From assembly GCA_030770425.1 (NCBI GenBank), contig JASJFT010000079.1, forward strand, positions 1 to 64,000: DNA of 64,000 bases, in the 5' to 3' direction. Positions 33,136 through 44,076 of this stretch are shown here, piece by piece (positions within the stretch are counted from its first letter, which is position 1; every line of letters starts with the position of its first letter). The DNA is from Darksidea phi. Lineage: Eukaryota > Ascomycota > Dothideomycetes > Pleosporales > Lentitheciaceae. A program made the position numbers and the translations under genes. The notes beneath the pieces were generated by a model. That model was not told the DNA's origin and did not search any database. It saw nothing but the letters and a program-made list of their open reading frames with translations.

Positions 33136-34783
33136 ATGCCTCGCGATCCTCTCATCGGTCTTGTGGGCAAACCTTCGTCGGGGAAGTCGACAACGCTCAA
33201 CAGGTGCGTTCTGCCCCTCTTTCCTCTTCATGATTCTCCGTCTAAGGCATAGATCTCTGGCAGCTTAACAGATGCCACTTCCAAAGTTGGTGTGTAGAAG
33301 ATCCGCATTGTAATTCTTAGAGCAAGTGAGGACTCATGCTAATAGCTATATAGGAAACTTTCCGTAAGTTTACCAGCTCCAGACTACCCCACCACCCCTC
33401 CTACACCCGCCGGCGAATCTACCTTCTTCGTCTCCAGCACGGTCGCCCTCCTTATGCACACCTCCTAATATACTCGTCAAAGCTTCACAACAATCGACCC
33501 CCAGCGCGCAATCGGGTACCTTCAAATCGAATGCGCATGTAAACGCGTAGGCGTATCCGACCGCTGCAAACCCAACTACGGCTCCTGCGTCGATGGACGA
33601 CGGAGTGTACCGATTGAGCTGCTGGATGTGGCGGGGTTGGTGCCCGGGGCGCATATGGGGAAGGGACTGGGGAATAGGTTTTTGGATGATTTGAGGCATG
33701 CGGATGCGCTGGTGCATGTTGTTGATGTTAGCGGGACGACGGATGCCGAAGGTATGTTGGAATTGTTGGGGAGAATGAGAATGGAAAGGAAGGGGATGAT
33801 GGAGCAAGGAGAAAGTATGGTTACGAGATTGGATGGGCTGACACATGGACAGGCAAGGCGACAAGAGGCTATGACCCGAGTCAAGACATAGTATGGCTTC
33901 GCTCAGAAATTGTGCGATGGATACAAGGTAACCTAATGGAGAAATGGTACCCTTCCACCCCTTCCCCCCTCCACCACTCCCCTAATCATCGCCTAGGGGC
34001 TCCATTAAACGGCGACACATCGCCGTAAAAGCCACGGCGGTCGAAACACTACAAAACCAATTCTCAGGCTACGGCTCCACATCCGCCATCGTAGCGCGCT
34101 GTCTAGACAAACTCGCCCTCAAACAGCCCCTCCAAGATTGGACCGACGAAACCATCGAGCGCGTCGTAAACGCCTTCACCGACGAAAAGTTCCCTACCGT
34201 CATCGCACTAAACAAAATAGACCATCCCGATGCAGACAAAAATATAGCTAAGATCGCGAAGATGCAAGACCCCAAAAGCATCGTGCTCACATCTGCTATA
34301 TCGGAAGTCTTTCTCAGGAAGTTGGCTAAGCAGGGGTTTATCAAATATACAGAGGGCAGTGAGTTCGTCGATACACGGGACGATCTTATCGAGCAAGGGG
34401 ATCCCGACGGCGGCGGTCTAAAGCCTCTCGACGACAAACTAGCCACACGCATCGAGAACCTGAAAGATATGGTTCTGTACCGCTTCGGCTCGACAGGCGT
34501 CGTGCAAGTCCTATCCCGAGCAGCCGAACTACTTGGTCTAGTCCCCGTTTTCCCCGTCCGAAATATCCACAGCTTTACGAGCGGTAGCGCGAGTTCGACG
34601 GCGGCGTTCAGGGACTGCGTACTGGTTAAGAAGGGGAGTACTGTGGGTGATGTATATCGTAAGGTTATGGGCGATGCACCTATGGCGTATGTGGAGAGAG
34701 AGGGTGGGGTAAGGGTTGCCGAGGACGATTTGGTTGCTGTGGGGAAGAATGATATTTTGTCGTTTAAGGTCGGGAGGGCATAG
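33136..34783 (+). CDS. Obg/YchF-type GTPase, homologue of yeast YGR210C
   Basis: Six exons, 33136-33203, 33264-33289, 33354-33363, 33483-33751, 33853-33946 and 33997-34783, give 417 aa. G1 is [12 protein letters not shown] and G3 is [22 protein letters not shown]4 is [10 protein letters not shown]-terminal TGS-like region includes [12 protein letters not shown] and [18 protein letters not shown]. Exons 2 and 3 are only 26 and 10 nt, yet together they encode [18 protein letters not shown], the conserved switch-I region of YchF GTPases, so they are needed. All introns are GT-AG (60, 64, 119, 101 and 50 nt). Family members bind ATP or GTP and associate with ribosomes; the role of the YGR210C branch is not established. 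Confidence 0.93.
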
Positions 34784-35176
34784 GAGAGATTTGAGTGGGA
34801 AGCGGATTGGTGGAGCAATATTGGTAAACGAATGGATCGTCTTCGAGGAGGGGAGTTTCTTCTTGCTAAGTTTGGAGGCATATAAAGGATTGTAATGCAC
34901 GATCTAGGCATTCTGGACATTGGTAGGTTGCGCTGGTCGGACCAGAGAGGAACGTATGTGGACCTACTTCATACCATTAGGGGAATGCTAGTACTTGTGT
35001 GAAACTGGATAGCGCAGCTAGTGGAATCGGACGGCGAAACGATGGGGAGGGGTTTGTCACGGGCGAAAAGCATCATGCGGGAACCGTTCTTATCACCCGC
35101 GAGAAGGGCAAACATATCACAAACTCAAACAGCTCATAAAGTCAGTACATCATCAAGCCGCAATATACTACAAAGG
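34784..35176. other. Convergent intergenic region
   Basis: 393 nt between 3' ends of the GTPase and the peroxin gene. Nothing but presumed 3' UTRs. Confidence 0.6.
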
Positions 35177-36730
35177 TCACTCGGAGCCATTATTCACAGG
35201 CACCCTCTCAACGCCCCTAACCCACCTCCTCCTTCTCCACTCTCCCTTCCTAGACGGCCTGCCCTTCTCCCACGCCCTCCTCAACACCTCTCGCTCACTA
35301 TCGCTGCCCGTCACCTTATCGCTCTTTGCTAGCTTCCCCCTCCGCTTCGGACTCGTGTCCTCCAGCTCCTCATAATGTAGGTCCGTCACCCATCTCTCGC
35401 CCTCAATTTCTACTTCCACGCCTGTTACGCAGCGCTCCTCGACCCACTCGCGTGAGAGCAGGTCGAGTGTCCACTTTTTGTCGGCCCAGCGCCAGCCACG
35501 TGGGGGCTGGACATCTTCGAAGAAAGGGGTGCCTTTGGGACGATCGCCTGCTATGCGGGATGGTGAGAGCGGGGCGTATGGCGAGGGAGAAAAGATATAG
35601 GGCTCGTATTCGCCCTGTTCATCGTGCAAAGCTCTATGCTGCAGCTCAAAGATTTCTACTTCGCGGCTTTCGGACGTGGTTTCGAGTTCGATGTCTGCTT
35701 TGGAGAGATTGAGAAGCATAGAGCGTCCTGCGTGTTCCTTTTCCGAAATGAGATTTGCGGTTTCGGGCGTGGTGAGGTGGTCTTGGATGGTTGGGTGGCC
35801 GATTATGGTGGCGGCGTAGCCGAGCGCGAGGAAGATGAAGCGCCACGGGAGAAGGTGGGCGAAGATGAACAGGAGGCAGGATGTGAATAGTAGGATGATG
35901 TATAGCATTGAGCTAAGAGCTTCGTTTGAGAAGTTTGTTAGAGGCGTCATGAAAGAGAGTATGGCATCGTGCAGGCGGGAGAAGTCTTCCATGGCGTTTT
36001 GGAGGTCGCGCATGTTGCGGAAGAAGTCCTTTGATAGTTCCGGCGCAGGTTTGACAGTTCGAGCTGCTGCTAATGGCGGTCCGCTCAGGGGGTATAAGTC
36101 TGTAGGTAGATGCGTAGGCGGCGGGGGGTGACGCGCGAGGAATGCAGGAACCATGACGAAGAATAGACAGCATGCTAATGGCAGCACCGCTACTAGAGTT
36201 GGGTCTACGCACACGAAAGTGTACACAAAGAGAAAAGAGAGAGTTTGCGTGGGTTGCTTCCACGTAAACAGACGAATGGCGCGGTTCTGGGCGACAAAAG
36301 CGATGCCTATGCGGGAGTTGAAGCGCCGGAAGTTGGAGGACATGGTAGGGAGGGAGAAGTTGGGACGGTCAACATATTTGCGGGACCGGCGGTCCTTTAC
36401 CTGGGGTTCGTCGTCGTCGTCAAGGCCCTGGGATGGGAGGACTGAGGAGAGAAGCCTGGGACAGATTAATCATAGGTTCGATGACGGACATGGAGGAGAT
36501 GAAAAGTACATGGAAAACATCCGGTCTGAGACGCGGCCCGGAGATTCTTGACGGCCGTAGTTGTCTCCGAGGGACTCGAGCTTGTCTTTGAGCTTACTGG
36601 GGGAGAGGCGGTGTCGCGAGCCATTGTCGTTAGGGGGTGTGCGTGGGCGGGAGTCGTCTGGGCTGGTTACGGAGACGACGGGAATGGGCGTGTCTCGGTT
36701 TACGAACAGTTCTGATTGTTCGTCGCTCAT
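35177..36730 (-). CDS. Peroxisomal membrane peroxin, Pex24p/dysferlin-domain family
   Basis: Two exons, 36730-36510 and 36455-35177, separated by a 54-nt intron, give 499 aa. The N-terminus is hydrophilic (Ser/Pro/Asp-rich). Hydrophobic segments follow at about 155-180 (WKQPTQTLSFLFVYTFVCV) and 178-200, then a pair of closely spaced segments at about 255-305 (MLYIILLFTSCLLFIFAHLL, FIFLALGYAATIIG). The C-terminal part has a dysferlin-like block (FFEDVQPPRGWRWADKKW, then WVEERCVTGVEVEIEGERWV). Yeast relatives (Pex23 and Pex28-Pex32) control peroxisome size, number and ER contacts. Which paralogue this is cannot be told without a tree. Confidence 0.88.
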
Positions 36731-37909
36731 CTTGATGTGCTCTCTACAAGAATCCGTGCTCTTGCGTGTCGGTACTCCTCAGACCAGGGTTATATAGGCT
36801 GCACCGCCACAGCTCTTTCAAGGTATTGCGTATGCTTCTAGGCTTGGCCTCACATACTGGCCTAGATGTGGCGCAGGAACTGTCGCTGTGCTATCGATGG
36901 ACTGCTGAACCGCTACGTTTCGCGCAGAGCATATCGGTTGGTATAGATGAGGTTGACGGCTTGCACATGCAAAGAGCAATGACGGCACGTGTAACCGTGA
37001 GGCGGCGGCCTTGGCGGCGGCGGCGCGGCGGCACCAGGACCTCCCCTTTCTGGCCGAGGCCGGTGACGGCGGCACCGAGTATGGAGAGCAATTGTTAAAC
37101 TGTCGTGGTCCATAATGCGCTCAAGTGCTGGCACGATGGCTGAATTACCAGGCCTGAAACGAGCACACGCCCATGGTTGTCCGGCTGTCTCCACACTCGC
37201 CGTGTCTCAAGCTACCGTCTGCAACCTTGACAGCGGCAAGCCGTCGCGTGCTGGAGAGACCGTCGAGTGCGTTCCGGTGCGGCACTAGGACAGCTTAGAG
37301 ATTGCCGTGCATCCGCGCTGTGCTTCGTGCTGGAGCCCTGCGCAACGGGTCATGCAGGCGGCGGGCACCGGTGACACTGCGGCACTGCGACACTGCGGCA
37401 CCGTGTGGCCAGCCGCCACAATGTCCACGGCTGGGGGGGCAGCGAGATGGATGCTCGACCTCCGACTGCTGCCGCTGAGTGGTGGTTACCGGGTGAGGCA
37501 GGCTGTTGTTTTGGTATTATTATTGCAAGGTTACTTGTCGACGGCGCAAAGACCCGGTGGTCTGTGTTCTGGGCATCGAAGACATCGCAACCCTACCTGA
37601 GTCGTTGTCGAGCGAACTTCTGCCACCACCGCACTTGTTACTCCCTATCCACTGCATGCCACGCCCAGCCGTGTCGACACGCCTACACGTCCGCTCTGCT
37701 TGATGCACTGGGCGTGACCGAGCCTAATCCTCTAGCGCGGCCCTGCCTCCCTCCCCTCGCCCCCGTTATCGACATGCCCACCTCCGCATAGCCTTCACTC
37801 CAAGCCTCGAGCTTGGAGAGCGCCTCCCGCAAACCAGGCGAGATAACAACACAGGAAGCGTCCCTGCGGGCGCGGGCAGGACCGGACCGCAGCTGTCAGC
37901 ACGCCCGCC
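36731..37909. other. Divergent intergenic region, GC-rich, between peroxin and kinase genes
   Basis: 1.18 kb. Contains a GGC-rich simple-sequence stretch near 37000-37030. No gene supported. A long 5' leader of the kinase gene is likely because large polarity kinases often have one. Confidence 0.5.
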
Positions 37910-40900
37910 ATGAGCACGTCGGTCGCAGGGTTGACAATGAAAGCGCAGCCTCCCGCCCGAACCAGGATGGAGAGCAGTCTCCCGGTGCCCAGCAGGGCCA
38001 GCTCGGCGGAGGAGTCCAATGGGTCGGCGGGTAAGTGGCGTCCGCCGTGGAGACCAAAAATGATGGCGGCGGGACAAAGAGCTGACATTTTGGTGCCAGA
38101 GGGACGCGTCCGCAAACTGCCGCGAACGAGCAGCTCCGACAACGCACGCCGAAAGTCGAGTGCCCCGAACCCCAACGCCGGCGTCACGTCTGCTCCCCGT
38201 CCAGCGCCCGTCGACAGCAGCAGTAGCAAGGCCGGCTTCAGGGGGAGACGGCCGTCGGTGCGAGAACACAAGGCACCCCTCGGGCCCAGGCCGTACGAGA
38301 AGCAGAGGTGCGATACGGCGCTTGGGGAGCGGAGCAATGAAGCTGACGGCATTTCTAACAGGATAACCAGCGATGCCAGCATTGCGTCGCAGAACCGCTC
38401 CTTCCCCGCCATGAGCGAGCCGAACGTTGCTTCCTCGCGCTTCAGCTTCAACAAGCAGGCGCAACCCGACGAGGCCGCCGACGTGGCTGCCGACACGAGT
38501 GAACGCTTCGACTTCATCCCCGAGGTAACTTTCGATGACTTCGCGAACAGCCTCGCCTACGAGCCCGCCCTCAGCAACTTCCCCAGTCCGCCCGACTCGT
38601 CCTCGCTGCTGCCGCCTGTCACGTACATGTCCTCGCAGTCACAGCAGCCGGTGAAGCTGTCGGGCCCCGCAGCGTCCGTGAATGCTCCCCCAGCATTCGC
38701 CAGCAGCACAGCAGAATCACGTCCGGTGCGGAGTACCTCCCTGCTACGTCGCTTCAGCCAGTCGAGGAAGAACGCAGGCCCTGCCCCGCAGGAGACCCCT
38801 TCGATACCGCCACCTGCTACGAACATGTCCATACGCACGCGTCGCCAGACCCAGTTTCCCGCGCAGGCGCCGCCGAATCCCGCTGCGCGCGCGCCCCGGA
38901 AGTCGGTGGGCCCTGGTATGCTCCCTACTCCTAGTCTCGACAACCGGCAGGAGGTGCCCAGGTTGTCCAATGATGTCCCACAGACTCGCATCGGCCGCAC
39001 CCCGTCGTTTGGTCAGGGCAACCGCCGGGGGACGCTTCCAGCAAACGTAAACACGGTCACAGATGCTCCCAGAGGGCCCAACGCAGCGCGCTCGGCAAAG
39101 GCCAAGTCGCTACATGCACCGCCAAAGATGCCACCGAGCTTGTTGAATGCTTCATTGAATGCTTCGATTGGCTCAGACCAAGCAGCCACTCCAGTCGGCC
39201 AGGCACGTTCGCCGGGCCGACCCACGGGGGGCACACAAACGCCCTCGTCATCGTCAAGCAAACGGCAGTCGACCATGCACCACGTCGGCGGCCTAGGAGC
39301 GAGAACCATAAGCCCGACGGATGCCCGGAGGCTCAAGAGAATGTCCATGGCTCCCAATATCCCAGGAGGTCCTGCGAGTCCGCCAACTCCACAGGCCGAG
39401 TGCACGTTTGATGAGCAGATCTTCAATCAGTCGCCCGCTATGATGTTCAGAAAGAGTGTGACACCATCGTCAGCACGGGACACTCCGGACCAGAATCGTA
39501 AATCTTATGCTTCAGGTATATCACTATCGTCGAATTCGAGCATCAATTCACTGAGAGTAGCTAATGCATCTCTGCAACCGCGGGCCAATTCTGCTTTCCC
39601 CGGGTCACGTTTGCCCACATTGAAGCCCAGGAATGTCCATAGCTCCGCCGGTGGCAATGAAGAGGAAGAGGTACCACCTGTCCCAGCCATTCCAAAGGCT
39701 TACGAATCACCCAAAGATCCGGAACAGAGCAGCTTCTCGTTCTCAACATCATCCGTGAAGCCCAACGTACCACCAAAAGCGTCGCACGTACGAACTGCGA
39801 CCGAAGAGTTGTGTGCTACTGAGGTTCAGAGTATTGCACCTCATGGCATCAATCCTGCACGAATAGAGACCCCCAAGAAGAGCAAGGGATCAATCCGACA
39901 CAGGAGGGGGTTGACGATAGGGTCTGGGTCCGATGCTGACAAAACCCCGACGATGCAACAGAACAAGAAAAACCTACAGCCAATAAGACTGCCTCCTTTG
40001 AACCTGTTACCTCTTGGAACACCATTCAATAACAGGATCTCTTCCTTCCCAGCATCGTCGGGTGAAGGCGATAATCGTAATACCACACCACCTCCTAAAC
40101 GAGCTGCGAATAAGACTCCGAGTACGCCTATGACCGCGTCCAAGGCGAGCTTCTTTTCGAAAAGCAATAGCCAGGAACCATACGATGCCAACAAGCATTT
40201 ACGCAGTAGCAGCTCGGCTTACAACCTCCGGGTTGCCGATTCGTCCCTTCATGGTGCGTCGGCTATGCCTATACCGACGTTGAATCCGACGCGACAGATG
40301 ACTACGCCCTTCTCATCCAATTCCTTGCCAAAGGGAGGCGGTGAATTTGCACATTTGCATTCTAGGCCTTCAGGAGAATACAAGCTTAGCGATACCGATG
40401 TCGAAATGCAGAGCATGCAAGTACATGGACCGCGAGCTTTTCCGAAAAAGGACACATCCGACTCTGCGCAGACATCGACTTCCACAGAGCCGGAGACGCC
40501 ATCGTCCGGTTCCTCATTGCGAAGGAAGCTGAGCTTGAGCGGCTGGCGTCGAGCGTCCTCTAAGGCTGCGACATATGGATCCCACCCCCCTCAATCACGA
40601 AACGCCTTGCAGCAAAGCCAAGAACAGCCACCGCAGCCACTAAAGCACAGTGATATGCCTCCCCCACGGTTGCCCGCCTCTGCAACTTGGAGTGGCTCAC
40701 TCGGCAACAGCCCCACCCCAGTGAATCGTTCTCGGCCTTCTCTCGACTTTGGACGTCGTAAGACCTCAACTGCAACAATATCAAGTGAAAGCGAAGTCGA
40801 TAAGGCGCATGGTCACAAGGCGAACAACAGTCTGAACGTCCGCGTTCCATCTGGCACCCCAGTGCAATCGAGCGGCCAGCCTACCCCGAAGTCTAGTTCT

Positions 40901-42634
40901 CTCTTAACGCCTATGCAAAGAATGTTGGGCTCGAAGAGCTCTACCAATATGCTGAAAGCGCGTAATCTGGATTCAAACTTGGATAGAGACGATATGGCAG
41001 CAGACGAAGAGATGAAGAAACTTGCTTCGAAACGAAAGGATTTCGAGCATGCAGCGCGAGATGTGGATGATCTGAGGAAAAGAGCTCGACCACAGGAACG
41101 CGTCAGCGCCGCACAAGCGCTTCAAATGGTCAGCCTCAACATATTCGAAAGAGGCGAGATCATCGACTATAAGGAGATTTATTTCTGCGGAACGAAGAGC
41201 GCAAAGAAGCATGTCGGTGACCTGAACGCTGCAACGGCGAACTTTGGATACGATGACGATCGGGGCGATTACAATATTGTCTTTGGTGATCATTTGGCCT
41301 ACCGCTACGAAGTCGTTGACCTTCTCGGCAAGGGCAGTTTTGGGCAAGTCGTTCGTTGCGTGGACCACAAGACTGGAGGGCTTGTAGCGGTGAAGATCAT
41401 CCGGAATAAGAAGCGATTCCATCAGCAAGCTTTGGTGGAGGTCAATATTTTACAAAAGATCCGTGAATGGGTAAGTTGCTCCAGTCGGCCGCCGAATCAC
41501 ATGTCTGACACTGCACAGGATCCAGAGAACAAGCATAGCATGATCAACTTTACCCAGAGCTTCTACTTTCGGGGCCACCTATGCATATCCACCGAGCTTC
41601 TAGGGATGAACCTTTACGAATTCATCAAAGCGTACGATTTCAAAGGGTTTTCGCTTCGTCTCATCCGGCGCTTCTGCAAGCAAATGCTGGCCTCCCTGGT
41701 CCTGCTGAAGAGCCGTCGGGTCATTCACTGCGATCTGAAGCCAGAAAACATCTTACTTGCACACCCGCTCCATTCCGAGATCAAGGTCATCGACTTTGGC
41801 TCTAGCTGCTTCGAGAACGAGAAGGTCTACACGTACATCCAGTCGCGATTCTACCGGTCTCCCGAGGTCATATTGGGTATGAGTTACGGACTGCCGATCG
41901 ACATGTGGAGTCTAGGCTGTATCCTCGCCGAGCTTCTCACAGGTTATCCCATCTTTCCTGGAGAGAACGAGCAGGAACAGTTGGCGTGCATAATGGAGAT
42001 CTTTGGTCCGCCAGAGAAACATCTAATCGAGAAGAGCAGTCGGAAGAAGTTGTTCTTCGATTCCATGGGAAAACCACGTGTCACTGTTTCTACCAAAGGC
42101 CGCCGAAGAAGGCCTAGCTCGAAGTCACTCCAACAAGCACTGAAATGTGACGACGATGCCTTTTTGGATTTCATCTCGCGTTGTCTGCGGTGGGATCCGG
42201 AACGTCGATTGAAGCCGGACGAAGCCATGCTTCACGAGTTCATCACAGGCGTCAAGCGCGCGCCGCGGCCACGCCCGCAGACGAACGGGACCAACGTCGC
42301 GTCCCCCGTGAAACGCGCTCCTCCACCGCAAGCGCCAGCTCAACGCGTCCGACCACTACCGGAGCCACCAGCAACAAGTTTCAAGAGCGGGACGGCCGCG
42401 GGCTCAAATCGAGACGTGTCGAGCAGCTCGCCCGTTAAGAGCGGGCCCGGGCCAAGGCGGCATTCAACCGTCCAAGGAGCGCCAGGCGCAATTGGAGTGA
42501 AGCGCACCGCAAATGGTGCCCCGCTGAATGCTACGAGCAGTCTTCCCCGGGTCGCGCAGCGAAGCGTGTCCGGAAAACCTGATCTAGCTTCAGCGGCGGC
42601 GGTCGCTAGTCTCGTGAGTCTCACAGAACTGTAG
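37910..42634 (+). CDS. pom1: DYRK-family protein kinase, Pom1-like
   Basis: The frame is open for 1574 codons from ATG 37910, but two in-frame stretches are best read as introns: 38031-38099 (69 nt, GTAAGT donor, GCTGACA branch, CCAG acceptor) and 41471-41518 (48 nt, GTAAGT to CACAG). Removing the second joins REW to DPENKHSMINF as in all DYRKs. The spliced product is about 1535 aa. Residues 1-1050 are Ser/Pro/Thr-rich and disordered. The DYRK homology box (ERGEIIDYKEIYFCG) precedes the kinase domain at about 1107-1407, with LGKGSFGQVV, the VAVKII lysine, HCDLKPEN, DFGSSC and the autophosphorylated YIQSRFYRSPE. Pom1 forms cortical gradients that control polarity and mitotic entry in fission yeast; the role here is inferred. 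Confidence 0.93.
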   Translation: MSTSVAGLTMKAQPPARTRMESSLPVPSRASSAEESNGSAGKWRPPWRPKMMAAGQRADILVPEGRVRKLPRTSSSDNARRKSSAPNPNAGVTSAPRPAPVDSSSSKAGFRGRRPSVREHKAPLGPRPYEKQRCDTALGERSNEADGISNRITSDASIASQNRSFPAMSEPNVASSRFSFNKQAQPDEAADVAADTSERFDFIPEVTFDDFANSLAYEPALSNFPSPPDSSSLLPPVTYMSSQSQQPVKLSGPAASVNAPPAFASSTAESRPVRSTSLLRRFSQSRKNAGPAPQETPSIPPPATNMSIRTRRQTQFPAQAPPNPAARAPRKSVGPGMLPTPSLDNRQEVPRLSNDVPQTRIGRTPSFGQGNRRGTLPANVNTVTDAPRGPNAARSAKAKSLHAPPKMPPSLLNASLNASIGSDQAATPVGQARSPGRPTGGTQTPSSSSSKRQSTMHHVGGLGARTISPTDARRLKRMSMAPNIPGGPASPPTPQAECTFDEQIFNQSPAMMFRKSVTPSSARDTPDQNRKSYASGISLSSNSSINSLRVANASLQPRANSAFPGSRLPTLKPRNVHSSAGGNEEEEVPPVPAIPKAYESPKDPEQSSFSFSTSSVKPNVPPKASHVRTATEELCATEVQSIAPHGINPARIETPKKSKGSIRHRRGLTIGSGSDADKTPTMQQNKKNLQPIRLPPLNLLPLGTPFNNRISSFPASSGEGDNRNTTPPPKRAANKTPSTPMTASKASFFSKSNSQEPYDANKHLRSSSSAYNLRVADSSLHGASAMPIPTLNPTRQMTTPFSSNSLPKGGGEFAHLHSRPSGEYKLSDTDVEMQSMQVHGPRAFPKKDTSDSAQTSTSTEPETPSSGSSLRRKLSLSGWRRASSKAATYGSHPPQSRNALQQSQEQPPQPLKHSDMPPPRLPASATWSGSLGNSPTPVNRSRPSLDFGRRKTSTATISSESEVDKAHGHKANNSLNVRVPSGTPVQSSGQPTPKSSSLLTPMQRMLGSKSSTNMLKARNLDSNLDRDDMAADEEMKKLASKRKDFEHAARDVDDLRKRARPQERVSAAQALQMVSLNIFERGEIIDYKEIYFCGTKSAKKHVGDLNAATANFGYDDDRGDYNIVFGDHLAYRYEVVDLLGKGSFGQVVRCVDHKTGGLVAVKIIRNKKRFHQQALVEVNILQKIREWVSCSSRPPNHMSDTAQDPENKHSMINFTQSFYFRGHLCISTELLGMNLYEFIKAYDFKGFSLRLIRRFCKQMLASLVLLKSRRVIHCDLKPENILLAHPLHSEIKVIDFGSSCFENEKVYTYIQSRFYRSPEVILGMSYGLPIDMWSLGCILAELLTGYPIFPGENEQEQLACIMEIFGPPEKHLIEKSSRKKLFFDSMGKPRVTVSTKGRRRRPSSKSLQQALKCDDDAFLDFISRCLRWDPERRLKPDEAMLHEFITGVKRAPRPRPQTNGTNVASPVKRAPPPQAPAQRVRPLPEPPATSFKSGTAAGSNRDVSSSSPVKSGPGPRRHSTVQGAPGAIGVKRTANGAPLNATSSLPRVAQRSVSGKPDLASAAAVASLVSLTEL

Positions 42635-44076
42635 CTTTCCAACGTCCTTTACTGATGGGTTCTTTAGAAACAATCTCGCTGAACGACACAGGCGCACGCG
42701 AGCTTTACGAAAACGACAGCATATATTTAAGGCCGGGAATGTCATGACTGGCGAATTTCATAATCAATACTGTTTCTTGGGGGTTCTGTTCGCATCATGT
42801 TCGCTTTAACGCAAAACGCTTATACCCCAAAAACTCGCTTTCTTCGGCCTCGTGCTGTATATTTTCTGGAAAGGCATTGGATAGGTTGGAGAATGCATGG
42901 TTGGTGATGGTGGGGTGGGCGATTTGCCCTCTTCTAATACGATAGGCGGGCAGGCATCCTGCGCCTAGCTTTTGTTTTCGCTATATTAATGCGGGATGGT
43001 TTTCCTTGGTCTGGTGGTTTGTATGCATGTGGGTGCATGTTGGTGTGGTTCACTACTGACGGACGGATGGAGATTGTTCGGATGGGAGTAGCGTGTTAGA
43101 TGTTGTCGGTGCGAAAACGCAGCGCGGAATAGAGAAGACTAAACGGCTCCGTGCTGACGCGGCCTAACGGTACACTGAAAACGATGACGGCAATTCTTGG
43201 AGTCGAGAAGGCATTATAGAGCACAGCTACAGCTACAATAACGAGATGATACGTACGATATATCGACACGGCGACCAGCGATATCGGCGTGTCCGGTTGA
43301 ACCCTTCCATTAGCGCGACGCACGGACCCTCAGTCTCGAACCTTTTTTGCTGTCGCAAACAACCCCACCATGGCACCATCCTTTCGGTCCTTGTGTGGGG
43401 AAAGCCGTGTCTATTTCCTCAACTATTAAGGCCTTGGCTAAACGCGTGCTACCGTTTGTCTATCTGAGTAGATTCGCTCACTAACAGTCCAGGGCCCGCA
43501 GGCACATGCGCGCTCCGACCGCTGCCGGCGAGATGCGAAAGGTTGGTGTGAAACGGGTCATTCGGTACCGACCAGCAGTCTTTTCTATGTAGTGACGGCC
43601 GCGGACTTGGTCGAAACTGCATTATTCATTCTCCCCCCCCCCCCTTTTAGCACCCCACCTTTTCTTGCTAAAGCTGCCTCAGCCTAGATCTTGTCGGCCT
43701 GCCCATTGTCTTCCGGGTTTCCTAACTCTCCCGCGCCACACGCCCGCGGTTTCCTTTCTGCCGCCAACCTTCTATTTCTTCTCCTCCTACAGCCATCTTC
43801 CTTGCCTCCGGGCTCTTTCGCTTTCAGCAACTCCCAAACTTGGTGACTTTATAGCCTCTGGACACGCCCGCGCGAGCCGGTGGCGCAGGCTGGGCTTTGT
43901 TGGAAAAAAAGTACCTCTAGTAATCGCAAAACCAACGTCACGCGACATTTGCCTAACCAACTTACGCAACTACTTGTTTAGTATTGCCTCGCGCCTGCTC
44001 TACCCAGACTACCGCGCCTCCCCGACACCTTCATATACCTCAACCCTCGCCCGGGCTCGCTGCCTGACACTTCACA
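42635..44076. other. Intergenic region with a 12-base C run
   Basis: 1.44 kb between tandem genes. It has the kinase 3' UTR and the IDO promoter. A run of 12 C lies at 43633-43644, followed by a CT-rich stretch. An open frame 43665-44156 overlaps the IDO start and is not supported. Confidence 0.55.

Noticed and set aside
37766..38517. Two long minus-strand frames (about 230-240 codons) opposite the kinase N-terminus
   Set aside because: They are products of the GC-rich, stop-poor kinase coding strand; they overlap each other and the recognised gene and lack family features.
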